Shown here: positions 17,855 through 25,215 of the stretch, piece after piece
How positions within the stretch are numbered: position 1 is the stretch's first letter
Layout: the number at the start of each line of letters is the position of its first letter
Virus record (IMG/VR): IMGVR_UViG_3300044959_000080
Coordinates: 1 to 39,920 of that record
Reading direction: 5' to 3' (one strand)
Source: a virus
DNA length: 39,920 nt
Position numbers and translations under genes: made by a program
The notes under the pieces: generated by a model
What the model saw: only the letters and a program-made list of their open reading frames with translations
Told to the model about the DNA's origin: nothing
The model's database searches: none

Positions 17855-19607
17855 GATACCGCCTCTCCCTTAAAGGGTTCGTTGACGGTGGAGGGGTAGA
17901 CCGATTTCGTTGAGGTGAAGACGGCTGACGCTGATTGCGCTGCAACCGCTGCTGTTGACCCTGCTCCACACTACGACGCTGGGCTTCGTTCGACACCTCA
18001 TTCGGCACACCTAACGGTTGCCTACCCACAACACCCAACGACGAAGAAACACGACCCTCCCATGCATTCCGAATATCTTCAGGCACTGCAAAGTGCCTCA
18101 ACACCTCCTTAACTAAAGCCACACTATCGTACAACACCCTGTCCCTCACCACAGGAATCGCTCTTACGGCGTTGGGGTGTGTACTAAGTACCGAATCCAC
18201 CACCGCAATATTTCTTCCTGAAACGAAAGCATATATCTTATCCGCTGCATCTATAAGTCTTTGCTTTTCTTCAGGAGTTAACGGACGCCTATTTGTTCTA
18301 TACTGCGCCCAAAAATTGCCTAAAGTATTCAAAGCATTTTTCGCTTCCTCAGACCACATCTGAAGCGTCTTCGGCTGACCATCCACATTCACAACCACAT
18401 TCGCCAACTGAGGATTCGACAACAGCCAAAAATCAGCAATAGGCTCACTGTTTAAATATTCTGACAGTCTACGGGTACTACGAACAGCGTCTTTCATAAT
18501 GTTGGTTATTCCGTCCGACAACTCCTTAATCGTAAGTACTCCCAACGAAGGTATACCCACACCAAACCTCCGCAACAGCGTACGATTCTTCTGCAAAAAC
18601 TCCTCCGCGTCTGCAATCGGGTCAGCACTTTGCGCCAACGCCTTCTGTAAACCATAATTAAACAGAGCCATATCTTTATTATAATAGTGCTGTAAACCCA
18701 TCAACCGTGAGTCGTGTCTATACTTCAAGTTCATAGCCTGAGACTCCAACCACCACTTCTTCACAATCACAGGCGGAATCGACAAACCAAACTCAATCGT
18801 GTTCCTTAGTCTTGTATAACCCTCTTCCTCACCAAAAACTTTCAAGAAGTTTACACCTACGGGACTGTTCCATATGTTCTGAATAAATGCGTTCAACGCA
18901 TTTCGGTCTTTCTTGAGTTTGTTATACTCTTGTTCGCCCAACTCCGCCATAATACCCAACACCTGCTGCGTCGCTTCATTACCTAAAACCGCCTGCATTT
19001 GTTGAAGTTGCTGCTCCGCCAACTGAAGTTCTATATCGCCCTTCTGCACCGCCTGCTCCTGTAAACGCACTGCATATCGGTTCAACTGGGCAGACTTACG
19101 CAGTATCAAACGCAGTTTCTCATCTGTTATATCCGCAGGTATCTCCGACTCGTCCGTAATAAACTTCATCAACGCCAACGCCTTATCATACTGCGCACCC
19201 GCCACCGTAAAATTCACCAAATCGTCCGAAACTTCATGACCCAAACGCTCAAATACCCCCTTCGCCACATTCGGGTCGCTTACACCCGACTTCCTCATCG
19301 CCTCCGACACATTCAACACCGTTTCTAATAGATTGCGGTTTTTATCTAAGTTCAACTGCTCCAAAACCATTTGCTTGTTGAATTCAAACTGCTGCTGCTC
19401 TAAACCGAACTGCTGCTGTGCCATCTGCTGCTGGAACTGCTGCGCCTGCTGCTGCAACGCGAACTGCTGCTCCGCCATCTGCTTCTGCCATTCAATATCT
19501 TGACGGCGTTGCAGTTCCTGCTGCGCTGCGATTTCCATCTGCGCTTCTTCCGCAGCCCCCGCTGTTGCTGCACTTCCCAACCCAAACAGTATATCTGCCC
19601 AGTTCAT
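17847..19607 (-). CDS. Coiled-coil internal virion protein
   Basis: The 586-aa protein opens with a short Gly/Ala hydrophobic segment (NWADILFGLGSAATAGAA). It continues into a long Gln-rich coiled coil (about residues 20-95, repeating QQ-x-x-FxxQ patterns) and then a mostly helical body. Gln-rich helical proteins of this kind are typical podoviral internal core or ejection proteins (T7 gp15/gp14 analogues). The GTG at 19622 would extend it by five residues, but GGAG nine bases before ATG 19607 makes the latter better. The C-terminus is Arg/Gln/Ser/Pro-rich and probably disordered. Confidence 0.6.
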   Translation of the reverse strand: MNWADILFGLGSAATAGAAEEAQMEIAAQQELQRRQDIEWQKQMAEQQFALQQQAQQFQQQMAQQQFGLEQQQFEFNKQMVLEQLNLDKNRNLLETVLNVSEAMRKSGVSDPNVAKGVFERLGHEVSDDLVNFTVAGAQYDKALALMKFITDESEIPADITDEKLRLILRKSAQLNRYAVRLQEQAVQKGDIELQLAEQQLQQMQAVLGNEATQQVLGIMAELGEQEYNKLKKDRNALNAFIQNIWNSPVGVNFLKVFGEEEGYTRLRNTIEFGLSIPPVIVKKWWLESQAMNLKYRHDSRLMGLQHYYNKDMALFNYGLQKALAQSADPIADAEEFLQKNRTLLRRFGVGIPSLGVLTIKELSDGITNIMKDAVRSTRRLSEYLNSEPIADFWLLSNPQLANVVVNVDGQPKTLQMWSEEAKNALNTLGNFWAQYRTNRRPLTPEEKQRLIDAADKIYAFVSGRNIAVVDSVLSTHPNAVRAIPVVRDRVLYDSVALVKEVLRHFAVPEDIRNAWEGRVSSSLGVVGRQPLGVPNEVSNEAQRRSVEQGQQQRLQRNQRQPSSPQRNRSTPPPSTNPLRERRYHE

Positions 19608-19609
19608 GT

Positions 19610-19816
19610 CTACCAACTCCACAAACGAAACAGTGTCTTTGGTTTCTTCGTCGACTTCGGCGATGGTTGTACAGGTTGTTGCACAGACTGGGGTTCAGAT
19701 GGAGCCATCAATCGTTCGATTCTCTCCATATCTACATCCAAACCCAAATCCTCATCCACCGTATTCAATATGCCCCAAATCAACGCCTCTTCTGGATTCG
19801 TCTGACTCATTCCCAT
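19610..19816 (-). CDS. Small hypothetical protein
   Basis: The 68-aa protein has an acidic helical front (NPEEALIWGILNTVDEDLGL) and a Pro/Lys/Ser-rich tail ending KTLFRLWSW. Its ATG shares a base with the upstream stop (TGATG) and follows AAGG, so it is a genuine cistron in the virion operon. A second ATG six bases downstream is also possible. No family is recognised. Small acidic genes inside ejection-protein clusters may act as assembly chaperones, but that is only conjecture. Confidence 0.55.
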   Translation of the reverse strand: MGMSQTNPEEALIWGILNTVDEDLGLDVDMERIERLMAPSEPQSVQQPVQPSPKSTKKPKTLFRLWSW

Positions 19817-20625
19817 CACCGCCTTAGTCTAAAGATACTGACATCAATCGGCTGCGTAAACGGGTTCGGCAACGGAGCCGTTGACGGAGGCGGGGTCGGA
19901 CGGTTCAGCGTCCGCATATACTGCTGCGCACCAAACAACCGACCCAAACCCGCACCCAACTGCGCCATATTACCGAACTGCTGCTGACGCCATGCGTCCT
20001 TCGCTAACGCCCACTGGTACTGCTGCGCCCTATTCGCAAATTGCTGCTGCGCCAACTGGGACGCCATCTGATACGAAGGTACAGAAGACTGGGACAAATT
20101 GAGCAGGTTGCCTAACATCTCCGCCATCGCTAACCCCGACTGCTGTTTGTGCTGCGCTGCCGTCTGCGCTAACGCCATCTGACGCCGTAAACCTAAATTA
20201 GCAGCCAATCCCGTCGTGTCCGCACCCATCCGACGCAACTGCTCTATTTGGTCGCTCATCTGACGGTTCAACGCTGCACCCAACTGCGACTGCTCCAAAA
20301 TCTGCGCCTCAGGAGCGGAATATTCCAACTGACCCGTCGCAGGGTTCTGACGCCAACCCAACGCACCCATCGCCGTCAAGATACCCTGCTTGGCTAACGG
20401 TAGGTGCTGACGCAACCAATCGGTTTGAAGGTTCAGAAGTTCGTTTTGCTGCTGAAGCGCAGCCTGCTCCTGAGAAGACGGGGCGGGGGCTGAAGGTGGT
20501 CTACGAAACATGCTCCCCACCAACCCCACCGCACCTAATACAGGGCTGACTTTACCTAAAACGCCTCCCACACCGCCTTTGAGCAAACCACCTACCGCTT
20601 TACCGATTCCTTTGAGAAATCTCAT
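19816..20625 (-). CDS. Internal virion protein, T7 gp14-like composition
   Basis: The 269-aa product starts with a Gly-rich amphipathic hydrophobic segment (MRFLKGIGKAVGGLLKGGVG, continuing to about residue 38 as GLVGSMF). It continues as Gln/Ala-rich helices (QLAQQQFANRAQQYQWALAK) and has a Pro-rich C-terminus. Hydrophobic N-terminus plus Gln/Ala-rich helices is the signature of small ejection proteins that insert in the outer membrane or cap the internal core. It is encoded immediately before the larger ejection genes. The start overlaps the previous stop by ATGA. Confidence 0.6.
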   Translation of the reverse strand: MRFLKGIGKAVGGLLKGGVGGVLGKVSPVLGAVGLVGSMFRRPPSAPAPSSQEQAALQQQNELLNLQTDWLRQHLPLAKQGILTAMGALGWRQNPATGQLEYSAPEAQILEQSQLGAALNRQMSDQIEQLRRMGADTTGLAANLGLRRQMALAQTAAQHKQQSGLAMAEMLGNLLNLSQSSVPSYQMASQLAQQQFANRAQQYQWALAKDAWRQQQFGNMAQLGAGLGRLFGAQQYMRTLNRPTPPPSTAPLPNPFTQPIDVSIFRLRR

Positions 20626-20834
20626 CCACGACCACCCATCCCCTTCAACGAAGTCAACTGCTTCATCTGCATAAGTTCCTTCAGCGACGGTTTAAACTTA
20701 GACGCCATCCGCTTCGGATTGGGCAACCCGACAGGAAGAACCCGCGTCGGCTTCGGAAGCGGTAAACCCACCACCATCTTCCGATTCGGTTTTATCTTCA
20801 GCAACGACCTACGCTTTGGTAAACCCAACACCAT
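20622..20834 (-). CDS. Small basic protein with GLP repeats
   Basis: The 70-aa protein is very basic and built from three imperfect repeats around GLPKRRSLLKIKP, GLPLPKPTRVLP and GLPNPKRMASKFKP, followed by a Met/Lys/Leu-rich helix. It has no recognised family. The positive charge suggests nucleic-acid or capsid-interior binding, possibly as a virion component. ATG 20834 lies two bases after the upstream stop; a GTG nine bases earlier is possible. It overlaps the next gene by ATGA. The other strand is also open here because of the repeats, but it lacks a ribosome binding site and context. Confidence 0.5.
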   Translation of the reverse strand: MVLGLPKRRSLLKIKPNRKMVVGLPLPKPTRVLPVGLPNPKRMASKFKPSLKELMQMKQLTSLKGMGGRG

Positions 20835-20836
20835 CC

Positions 20837-21184
20837 TCACCACCGCTCAGGAAGCGTACCCTCAGCCAACCACTTGGAACCCTGCTGACGCCGATACACA
20901 TCCCATGCTGACTGCCAACCGCTTACCTGTGGCTGTACCTGAATCTGCTGCACCGCCGTACGGGTGGGTTGGGGCTGCTGAGGCTTCATATACTCGTTCC
21001 AAAGTTGGTCATACCACTCAAACGCCTTATTGCGGTTCGCTAAAGGATTTGAACGGTTGGTGGGGAAACGATACCCCTCAGCGATATTCAAATGCTGACC
21101 GTACTTGTCCTGATACCATTTCAGGAAGTCGTTCTGTTTATCCAACGCATTCTTCTGACTCAAATACTGCTTCCAATAGAACAC
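20837..21184 (-). CDS. Hypothetical protein (virion operon)
   Basis: The 115-aa protein has a Trp/Tyr-rich helical core (FLKWYQDKYGQHLNIAEGYR, AFEWYDQLWNEYMKP) and a Gln-rich linker followed by GWQSAWDVYRRQQ. The frame is open to 21253, but that would overlap the resolvase-like gene by 67 bases. GTG 21184, nine bases after GAGGGG and three after the upstream stop, is a better start. The family is unknown. Its place ahead of the ejection genes suggests a structural or assembly role. Confidence 0.5.
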   Translation of the reverse strand: MFYWKQYLSQKNALDKQNDFLKWYQDKYGQHLNIAEGYRFPTNRSNPLANRNKAFEWYDQLWNEYMKPQQPQPTRTAVQQIQVQPQVSGWQSAWDVYRRQQGSKWLAEGTLPERW

Positions 21185-21186
21185 CC

Positions 21187-21750
21187 CTAACCACCCCTCA
21201 ACTGCTCCGCAACGGTCAACGCCACACCCACCGCACTGACTGCATGACGCCACTTACTGAACGGCACTAAGTCGCCCTCTTCAATCTGATACCACTGCCC
21301 TAAATAACGCTCTGTTTCGCGGCACATCTGCTCCGTTTTGCCTTTGGTAAAGGAAGGCTTACGGTGCGGGGGCACAAGGTAGATGGGACGACCGTCATGG
21401 ATGAACCCCAACGCCCCGACACAAACACCCGCTGCCATCACCGCGTCATAACTTGGACAGTACCCCGACTCCACACCGAACACCTCTGTCTTCCAAAACC
21501 GACGACACGCCCACCGTATGAACTTCACCGTCTTGAGATAGTCATCACCCAACTTCGCCCAGCCTAACACCAACTTGTACGGGGTGGCAAAGCAATAACC
21601 CCAAGTACCCCCCACATCGAACGCCAATATCGGGACGGTGAATGGGAAATCCTTACGGGGTCTGCCCTGATTCCTCAAATACACCCGCTCCTCGTAGTCC
21701 CATTCCACCTGACCACTTAGACGAATATCCATCCCCTCATGTTCCGTCAT
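21187..21750 (-). CDS. RuvC-like Holliday-junction resolvase (altered active site)
   Basis: The 187-aa protein shows the RuvC/RNase H fold order. Strand 1 is PILAFDVGGTWGYCFA with Asp45, strand 4 is EVFGVESGY with Glu94, and VPPHRKPSFTKGKTE resembles the VxP..xK..xG-T segment of RuvC. The terminal helix is WRHAVSAVGVALTVAEQL. His169 matches the His used by Thermus RuvC, but the final acidic residue (Asp in HAADAL-type helices) is Ser172. Resolvases trim branched DNA before packaging. The missing last acid means it may be weak, differently organised or inactive. The start is ATG 21750, four bases after the upstream stop. Confidence 0.55.
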   Translation of the reverse strand: MTEHEGMDIRLSGQVEWDYEERVYLRNQGRPRKDFPFTVPILAFDVGGTWGYCFATPYKLVLGWAKLGDDYLKTVKFIRWACRRFWKTEVFGVESGYCPSYDAVMAAGVCVGALGFIHDGRPIYLVPPHRKPSFTKGKTEQMCRETERYLGQWYQIEEGDLVPFSKWRHAVSAVGVALTVAEQLRGG

Positions 21751-21754
21751 CGTA

Positions 21755-22471
21755 TCACCACACCATCGGAGGCGGTTCCTCATTCAAACAGGACACCTGC
21801 TCAAAGTAGATGTACTGATGAACCCGCTGCGTAAAGTCGTCATAGGGAAATTGGTACAACTTCCAACCCTCACCCGTTGTGATGTACACGGCGTCCTTTT
21901 CAAACACCAAGTACAGGTCGGTATTCCACACTTTGTGTTGTATCGAATCGTAGCCCCACAGTGGAACCCCTGTGTCCTGAACATACTCAGGTTTGTACGG
22001 GAAGAGAAACTCAAACCACCAATTGACATACAGATTCAAAAACCCGTCCCCTAATTGGTGAATGAAGCAGGTGAACATCTCATCCCACAACGGGGAAAAG
22101 GGCAGGATTTTGAGCATATAGGTCTCTTCGTCGACCCATACTTCCGAATCCTCTACCTTGTTCACCACCCCATGAAACGAGAACGCAATCGGCACAACCG
22201 CCCAACGGGTACGGTACAGCGGATACTGACGCCGATTGCCCACCCATTCCTGAATGAGTCCCGTCTGGGTATAGTTGCCCTTTGACGACGCCATCAAAAC
22301 TCTCCCGTCATCTAAGCCCTCCACCCATCCTTTGTAGTAGGGCACAATTGCAGGAGATAACGGGTCGTCCGATACAGGCAAACCGATTTTGTCTATCCCG
22401 CCACAGAAGTAGGCTTTGAGCGTTTTGTAGTCCTCATACGGTTGCGGTGTCCATATTCGTCTCATCGTCAT
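21755..22471 (-). CDS. Hypothetical protein
   Basis: The 238-aa protein is rich in aromatic residues and beta-strand-like segments (RWAVVPIAFSFHGVVNKVED, NLYVNWWFEFLFPYKPEYV, DLYLVFEKDAVYITTGEGWK). It contains a DDGRVLMASSKGNYTQTGL stretch but no motif I can assign. Three near-adjacent ATGs (22474, 22471, 22465) follow AAGGGGGT; 22471 gives the best spacing. It lies in a run of overlapping small genes between the early promoter and the virion genes, so an early host-takeover or metabolic role is as likely as a structural one. Confidence 0.55.
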   Translation of the reverse strand: MTMRRIWTPQPYEDYKTLKAYFCGGIDKIGLPVSDDPLSPAIVPYYKGWVEGLDDGRVLMASSKGNYTQTGLIQEWVGNRRQYPLYRTRWAVVPIAFSFHGVVNKVEDSEVWVDEETYMLKILPFSPLWDEMFTCFIHQLGDGFLNLYVNWWFEFLFPYKPEYVQDTGVPLWGYDSIQHKVWNTDLYLVFEKDAVYITTGEGWKLYQFPYDDFTQRVHQYIYFEQVSCLNEEPPPMVW

Positions 22472-22769
22472 CATACCCCCTTAGGTCGGCAACCGCTAAC
22501 GGTACATAGTCGCAGCGTCTATAAACCCCGACGGTCAGTTCACCGTTGCGCCACTGGGCATATAACTCGGACGGTATCAATTCGTTTTTGACCCGTCCGT
22601 AAGTGTTCGTTAGCCATACCCGTACAGGCACTTCGATTTTGCGGAGTTGGCTCAAGGAATACGGCAGGAAACAGACCTGACCGAACATCTGCCACATCAC
22701 CCCGCGTCCCGTACGCACCATATCCGCTGCTTCCGAAACAGGTGTCCCTTCGCATGGATTGTCCCTCAT
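22434..22769 (-). CDS. Hypothetical protein
   Basis: The 111-aa protein has a central beta-rich part (RKIEVPVRVWLTNTYGRVKN) and an acidic C-terminus (DLRGYDDDETNMD). No family is recognised. ATG 22769 shares a base with the upstream stop (TGATG) and follows AAGGGGGG seven bases earlier. The 3' end overlaps the next gene by about 38 bases, an unusually long overlap even for this compact arm. Confidence 0.55.
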   Translation of the reverse strand: MRDNPCEGTPVSEAADMVRTGRGVMWQMFGQVCFLPYSLSQLRKIEVPVRVWLTNTYGRVKNELIPSELYAQWRNGELTVGVYRRCDYVPLAVADLRGYDDDETNMDTATV

Positions 22770-23407
22770 CACGAAGCCCCCCTTAGATAGTCGATGATTT
22801 TGAACGCATACGCCAACGACGGAGACGGGTGGTCTTGGGCATGCTGTAAGCCCAGTATCGGCACACCCATCTCCGCGTTCGGCAAATAGAAGACCCGATT
22901 ACAGAACTGACCGTATATTGTCTCTTCGGGGTTCACCGTTTCGTCCCCGATGAGCAAAAAGAGAATCGGCTGAGGGTCGGTTTGAGGATGGTATTTGCGT
23001 AGCAGGCTCAGCGTTGCGTCCCACAAACCCACCGCCGTTTTGAAATGACGGGTGTCAGGTGTCCATTCGCTCAGCACACTTCCCGAAACGATGACGGTGG
23101 TCTTGGACTGATAAAGTTGGTACACCGTATGCCACAGGTTCGTTCGATGGATGTGCCACCATAACCGACGCAGTTTCGGGTCAGATGGAAACAACTCAGA
23201 ACCTGCCCCGTCATCCAACACCACACTGGGCGTAATCAGCCGATTCAACAACTGCGCCGTTTTGCGGACATACTTGGACACCCCATCCAAGAGGATGACA
23301 TACGGGGGTTGGAAGGTCAGATGTCCCTGCCACCCCACCGTAAAGGGCGGGTTCGCATTCCATAGGTCATACATCAGTTGCACATCGTTCTGTTTTATGA
23401 GTGTCAT
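22769..23407 (-). CDS. Hypothetical protein with uracil-DNA-glycosylase-like motifs
   Basis: The 212-aa protein contains QDHPSPSLAYAF (residues 191-202), matching the HPSP active-site loop of family-1 uracil-DNA glycosylases. It is preceded by QPILFLLIGDE (146-156), resembling the strand before it (VVFxLWG). An upstream YVILLDGVSKY (36-46) occupies the place of the VxxGQDPYH water-activating loop but lacks its Asp and His. If homologous it would be a degenerate, probably non-catalytic member, comparable in idea to processivity-type UDG relatives. The evidence is local, so chance similarity is possible. A near-perfect GGAGGTGAT seven bases before ATG 23407 fixes the start. Confidence 0.4.
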   Translation of the reverse strand: MTLIKQNDVQLMYDLWNANPPFTVGWQGHLTFQPPYVILLDGVSKYVRKTAQLLNRLITPSVVLDDGAGSELFPSDPKLRRLWWHIHRTNLWHTVYQLYQSKTTVIVSGSVLSEWTPDTRHFKTAVGLWDATLSLLRKYHPQTDPQPILFLLIGDETVNPEETIYGQFCNRVFYLPNAEMGVPILGLQHAQDHPSPSLAYAFKIIDYLRGAS

Positions 23408-23678
23408 AGTATATCACCTCCAACGGTGGTGTTTGTAAGATGTGGTGGACAACCTGAATCTCTTCGTGGCTGGGTTCGCCTTTGAATTCGCCCTGTTTGC
23501 TTACGGGGTCGTAAATATACAGGATGTTGCCGTTGGTGCGGTTTTTGAGTACCGCATAGCCCCCGTTGCGGTATTCGACCACGAGGCTGTGCCACCGTAG
23601 TTCAAAGTTATTACGGTAGATTTTGACAAAGAAGTCAAACAGGTCATCGTAGTCCCATATCATGATTTTGTTGTTCAT
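23367..23678 (-). CDS. Hypothetical small protein
   Basis: The 103-aa protein (starts MNNKIMIWDYDDLFDFFVKI) combines an acidic/aromatic N-terminus with a compact beta meander (SLVVEYRNGGYAVLKNRTNG, NILYIYDPVSKQGEF). It is not recognised. The start at 23678 overlaps the last paralog stop by ATGA and follows GGGAG eight bases upstream; a longer frame to 23735 would run into the neighbour. Its 3' end overlaps the next gene by 41 bases, and it contains that gene's ribosome binding site. Confidence 0.55.
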   Translation of the reverse strand: MNNKIMIWDYDDLFDFFVKIYRNNFELRWHSLVVEYRNGGYAVLKNRTNGNILYIYDPVSKQGEFKGEPSHEEIQVVHHILQTPPLEVIYYDTHKTERCATDV

Positions 23679-24157
23679 TCGTCTGTCTCCCTGACGCTCC
23701 ACCATATCACCTTCCCTGCCTTTTCTTCGCTCCACTTATCTGGTTCCAAACCGATAAGTACCTCGTTCGTCGGTTGGTTCAGATTCCACCGAAAGACAAC
23801 TTCGATGTAGAGAAACACATCAAAATCGGAGAGGTAGGTCTCAACGACAAATCTGAAGAACACATCGTCGCCGTCAACGACCACATCCACATACTCATCG
23901 TGGTCAAACCATTTGAGTAGTTCAGGATTCTCATAAATCTCTTTGAACTGCGTCTTAGAAAAGACCAACTTCTTGTCGTTGGTCATCAACACCTGAACGG
24001 TGGTGTTGGCTTTTGCAACGGATACGGGGACGGTAAATAACACCCCGTCATCGGTACGACGGTAGGTAATACCGCCCAAACACTCCTTCGGCTCCGTGTT
24101 GTGGACGCTCTTTGCCCACTTCCAAATATCCCGCCACTCTTCAGTTCGGATTTTCAT
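23675..24157 (-). CDS. Tandem paralog family protein, copy 4
   Basis: The 160-aa protein is the last of four consecutive related genes. The shared plan is: an N-terminal helix W-x-x-x-W (TEEWRDIWKWAKSVHNTEP), GGITYRR, a hydrophobic strand (GVLFTVPVSV), and a polar strand with ND-K-V-F. Then come a helix (FKEIYENPELLKWF), DVVVDGDDVFFRF, a long strand (VFLYIEVVFRWNL) and a C-terminal helix AGKVIWWSV. The overall style is an alpha/beta fold of small early-gene type. Function is unknown. ATG 24157 is eight bases after GGAGG in GGAGGTGATACCG; the start overlaps the previous copy by 17 bases. Confidence 0.6.
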   Translation of the reverse strand: MKIRTEEWRDIWKWAKSVHNTEPKECLGGITYRRTDDGVLFTVPVSVAKANTTVQVLMTNDKKLVFSKTQFKEIYENPELLKWFDHDEYVDVVVDGDDVFFRFVVETYLSDFDVFLYIEVVFRWNLNQPTNEVLIGLEPDKWSEEKAGKVIWWSVRETDE

Positions 24158-24662
24158 CGGTATCACCTCCATCCAGCGATTTGATGGTCTCCCATAGCAA
24201 CTTCCCAATCATCTTGTGGTTCGGCTCGTCTTCCAAAAAACCAACCCATACCTGACTGTGTTTATCAAACAGGTTCAGTTCAAACACCACGATAACATAC
24301 GGATAGGCGTCCCAATCAGGCTGATACCCTTCCCAGTGGAACTGAAGTTGTATGATACTGCTGCCCACAACCTCTGTACGGTCAATCGGCGTATCGTAGA
24401 AGATGTGAACTAACTTCGGGTCTTGGTAAAGTTGACGGTACGGTGTCCACATAAACACCACCCGTTTGTTGTCCGTCAACAACACCGAAACGGTGGTTAG
24501 GGAGTCTTCGCGGTATAAGTCTAACCAGACAGGGATGTCGAAACAAACACCCCCATCACAACGGTAGTAGGTGATGTCCCCGTCCAACCGCTGTGGTTCG
24601 GTGTTCTGCACCTTCTGTGCCCAGTTCCATACTTTGCGCCACTGGTCTGTACCGAGTTTCAT
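24141..24662 (-). CDS. Tandem paralog family protein, copy 3
   Basis: The 173-aa protein shares with its neighbours DQWRKVWNWAQKVQNTEP, GDITYYR, GVCFDIPVWL, the TDNKRVVF strand, YRQLYQDPKLVHIFYD and the C-terminal GKLLWETI helix. The start follows GGAGGTGATACGC, a ribosome-binding segment nearly identical to that of copy 4 and of the small plus-strand gene at 27809. It shows no known motif, signal peptide or membrane segment. Being near the promoter, it is likely expressed early. Possible roles such as host inhibition or anti-defence are speculation based on position and duplication. Confidence 0.6.
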   Translation of the reverse strand: MKLGTDQWRKVWNWAQKVQNTEPQRLDGDITYYRCDGGVCFDIPVWLDLYREDSLTTVSVLLTDNKRVVFMWTPYRQLYQDPKLVHIFYDTPIDRTEVVGSSIIQLQFHWEGYQPDWDAYPYVIVVFELNLFDKHSQVWVGFLEDEPNHKMIGKLLWETIKSLDGGDTDENPN

Positions 24663-24683
24663 GCGTATCACCTCCATTAGTCA

Positions 24684-25205
24684 TTACGGATGGGGGGGGA
24701 GGGTAAGTTCCCGTTCCTGAAGAACCTTCCACAACCGCGTTCCAAACATCTCAAAATGCCACTCGTTGTCTTCTAATAACAAATCAACGACAAATCTGTT
24801 GTCAAGAAAATTGAGGTCAACATGAATCCAAACCATGATATAAAATCGAAGGTCTGGGCTATAAAAATCCCGCACAAACCGAATCGAAACAACAGGACGG
24901 TCTACGACTACCTCATCAATATACACATGTTCAAGGATGAATTTGAGCATCTCCAAATTACGATGGAGTTCAGTACACCTATTTACTGGATAATAAACCG
25001 TCCCGTTATCCGAAAGAACAAGGTATGCTTTGAGTTCAAAGTCAGCGTTCGTAATGGGACGGAGCGGAATTTCAAACCCCACCCAATCGTTTTGACGGTA
25101 ATAGGTAATACCGCCCACCAACTGTTGGGGTTCAGTATGCTTCACTTCCCGTGTCCACTGATTCAGTTTCTCCCACATCTCATGTACCTGCGGACTAATT
25201 CTCAT
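24684..25205 (-). CDS. Tandem paralog family protein, copy 2
   Basis: The 173-aa protein has HEMWEKLNQWTREVKHTEP, GGITYYR, WVGFEIPLRP, a SDNGTVYYPVNRCTELHR segment, DEVVVDRPVVSIRFV and a terminal GTRLWKVL helix, matching the pattern of copies 3 and 4. The central part is more divergent. The gene end and downstream bases (CCCCCCATCCGTAATGA before the next ribosome binding site) repeat the arrangement after copy 1, showing that the duplication unit included the gene junction. GAGGTGATAGCG precedes ATG 25205. Function is unknown. Confidence 0.6.
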   Translation of the reverse strand: MRISPQVHEMWEKLNQWTREVKHTEPQQLVGGITYYRQNDWVGFEIPLRPITNADFELKAYLVLSDNGTVYYPVNRCTELHRNLEMLKFILEHVYIDEVVVDRPVVSIRFVRDFYSPDLRFYIMVWIHVDLNFLDNRFVVDLLLEDNEWHFEMFGTRLWKVLQERELTLPPHP

Positions 25206-25215
25206 CGCTATCACC

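Noticed and set aside
20719-21270. 183-codon plus-strand frame
   Set aside because: It is antisense to three tightly packed minus-strand genes with good start signals. The open frame is explained by the repeat-rich, basic GLP gene.
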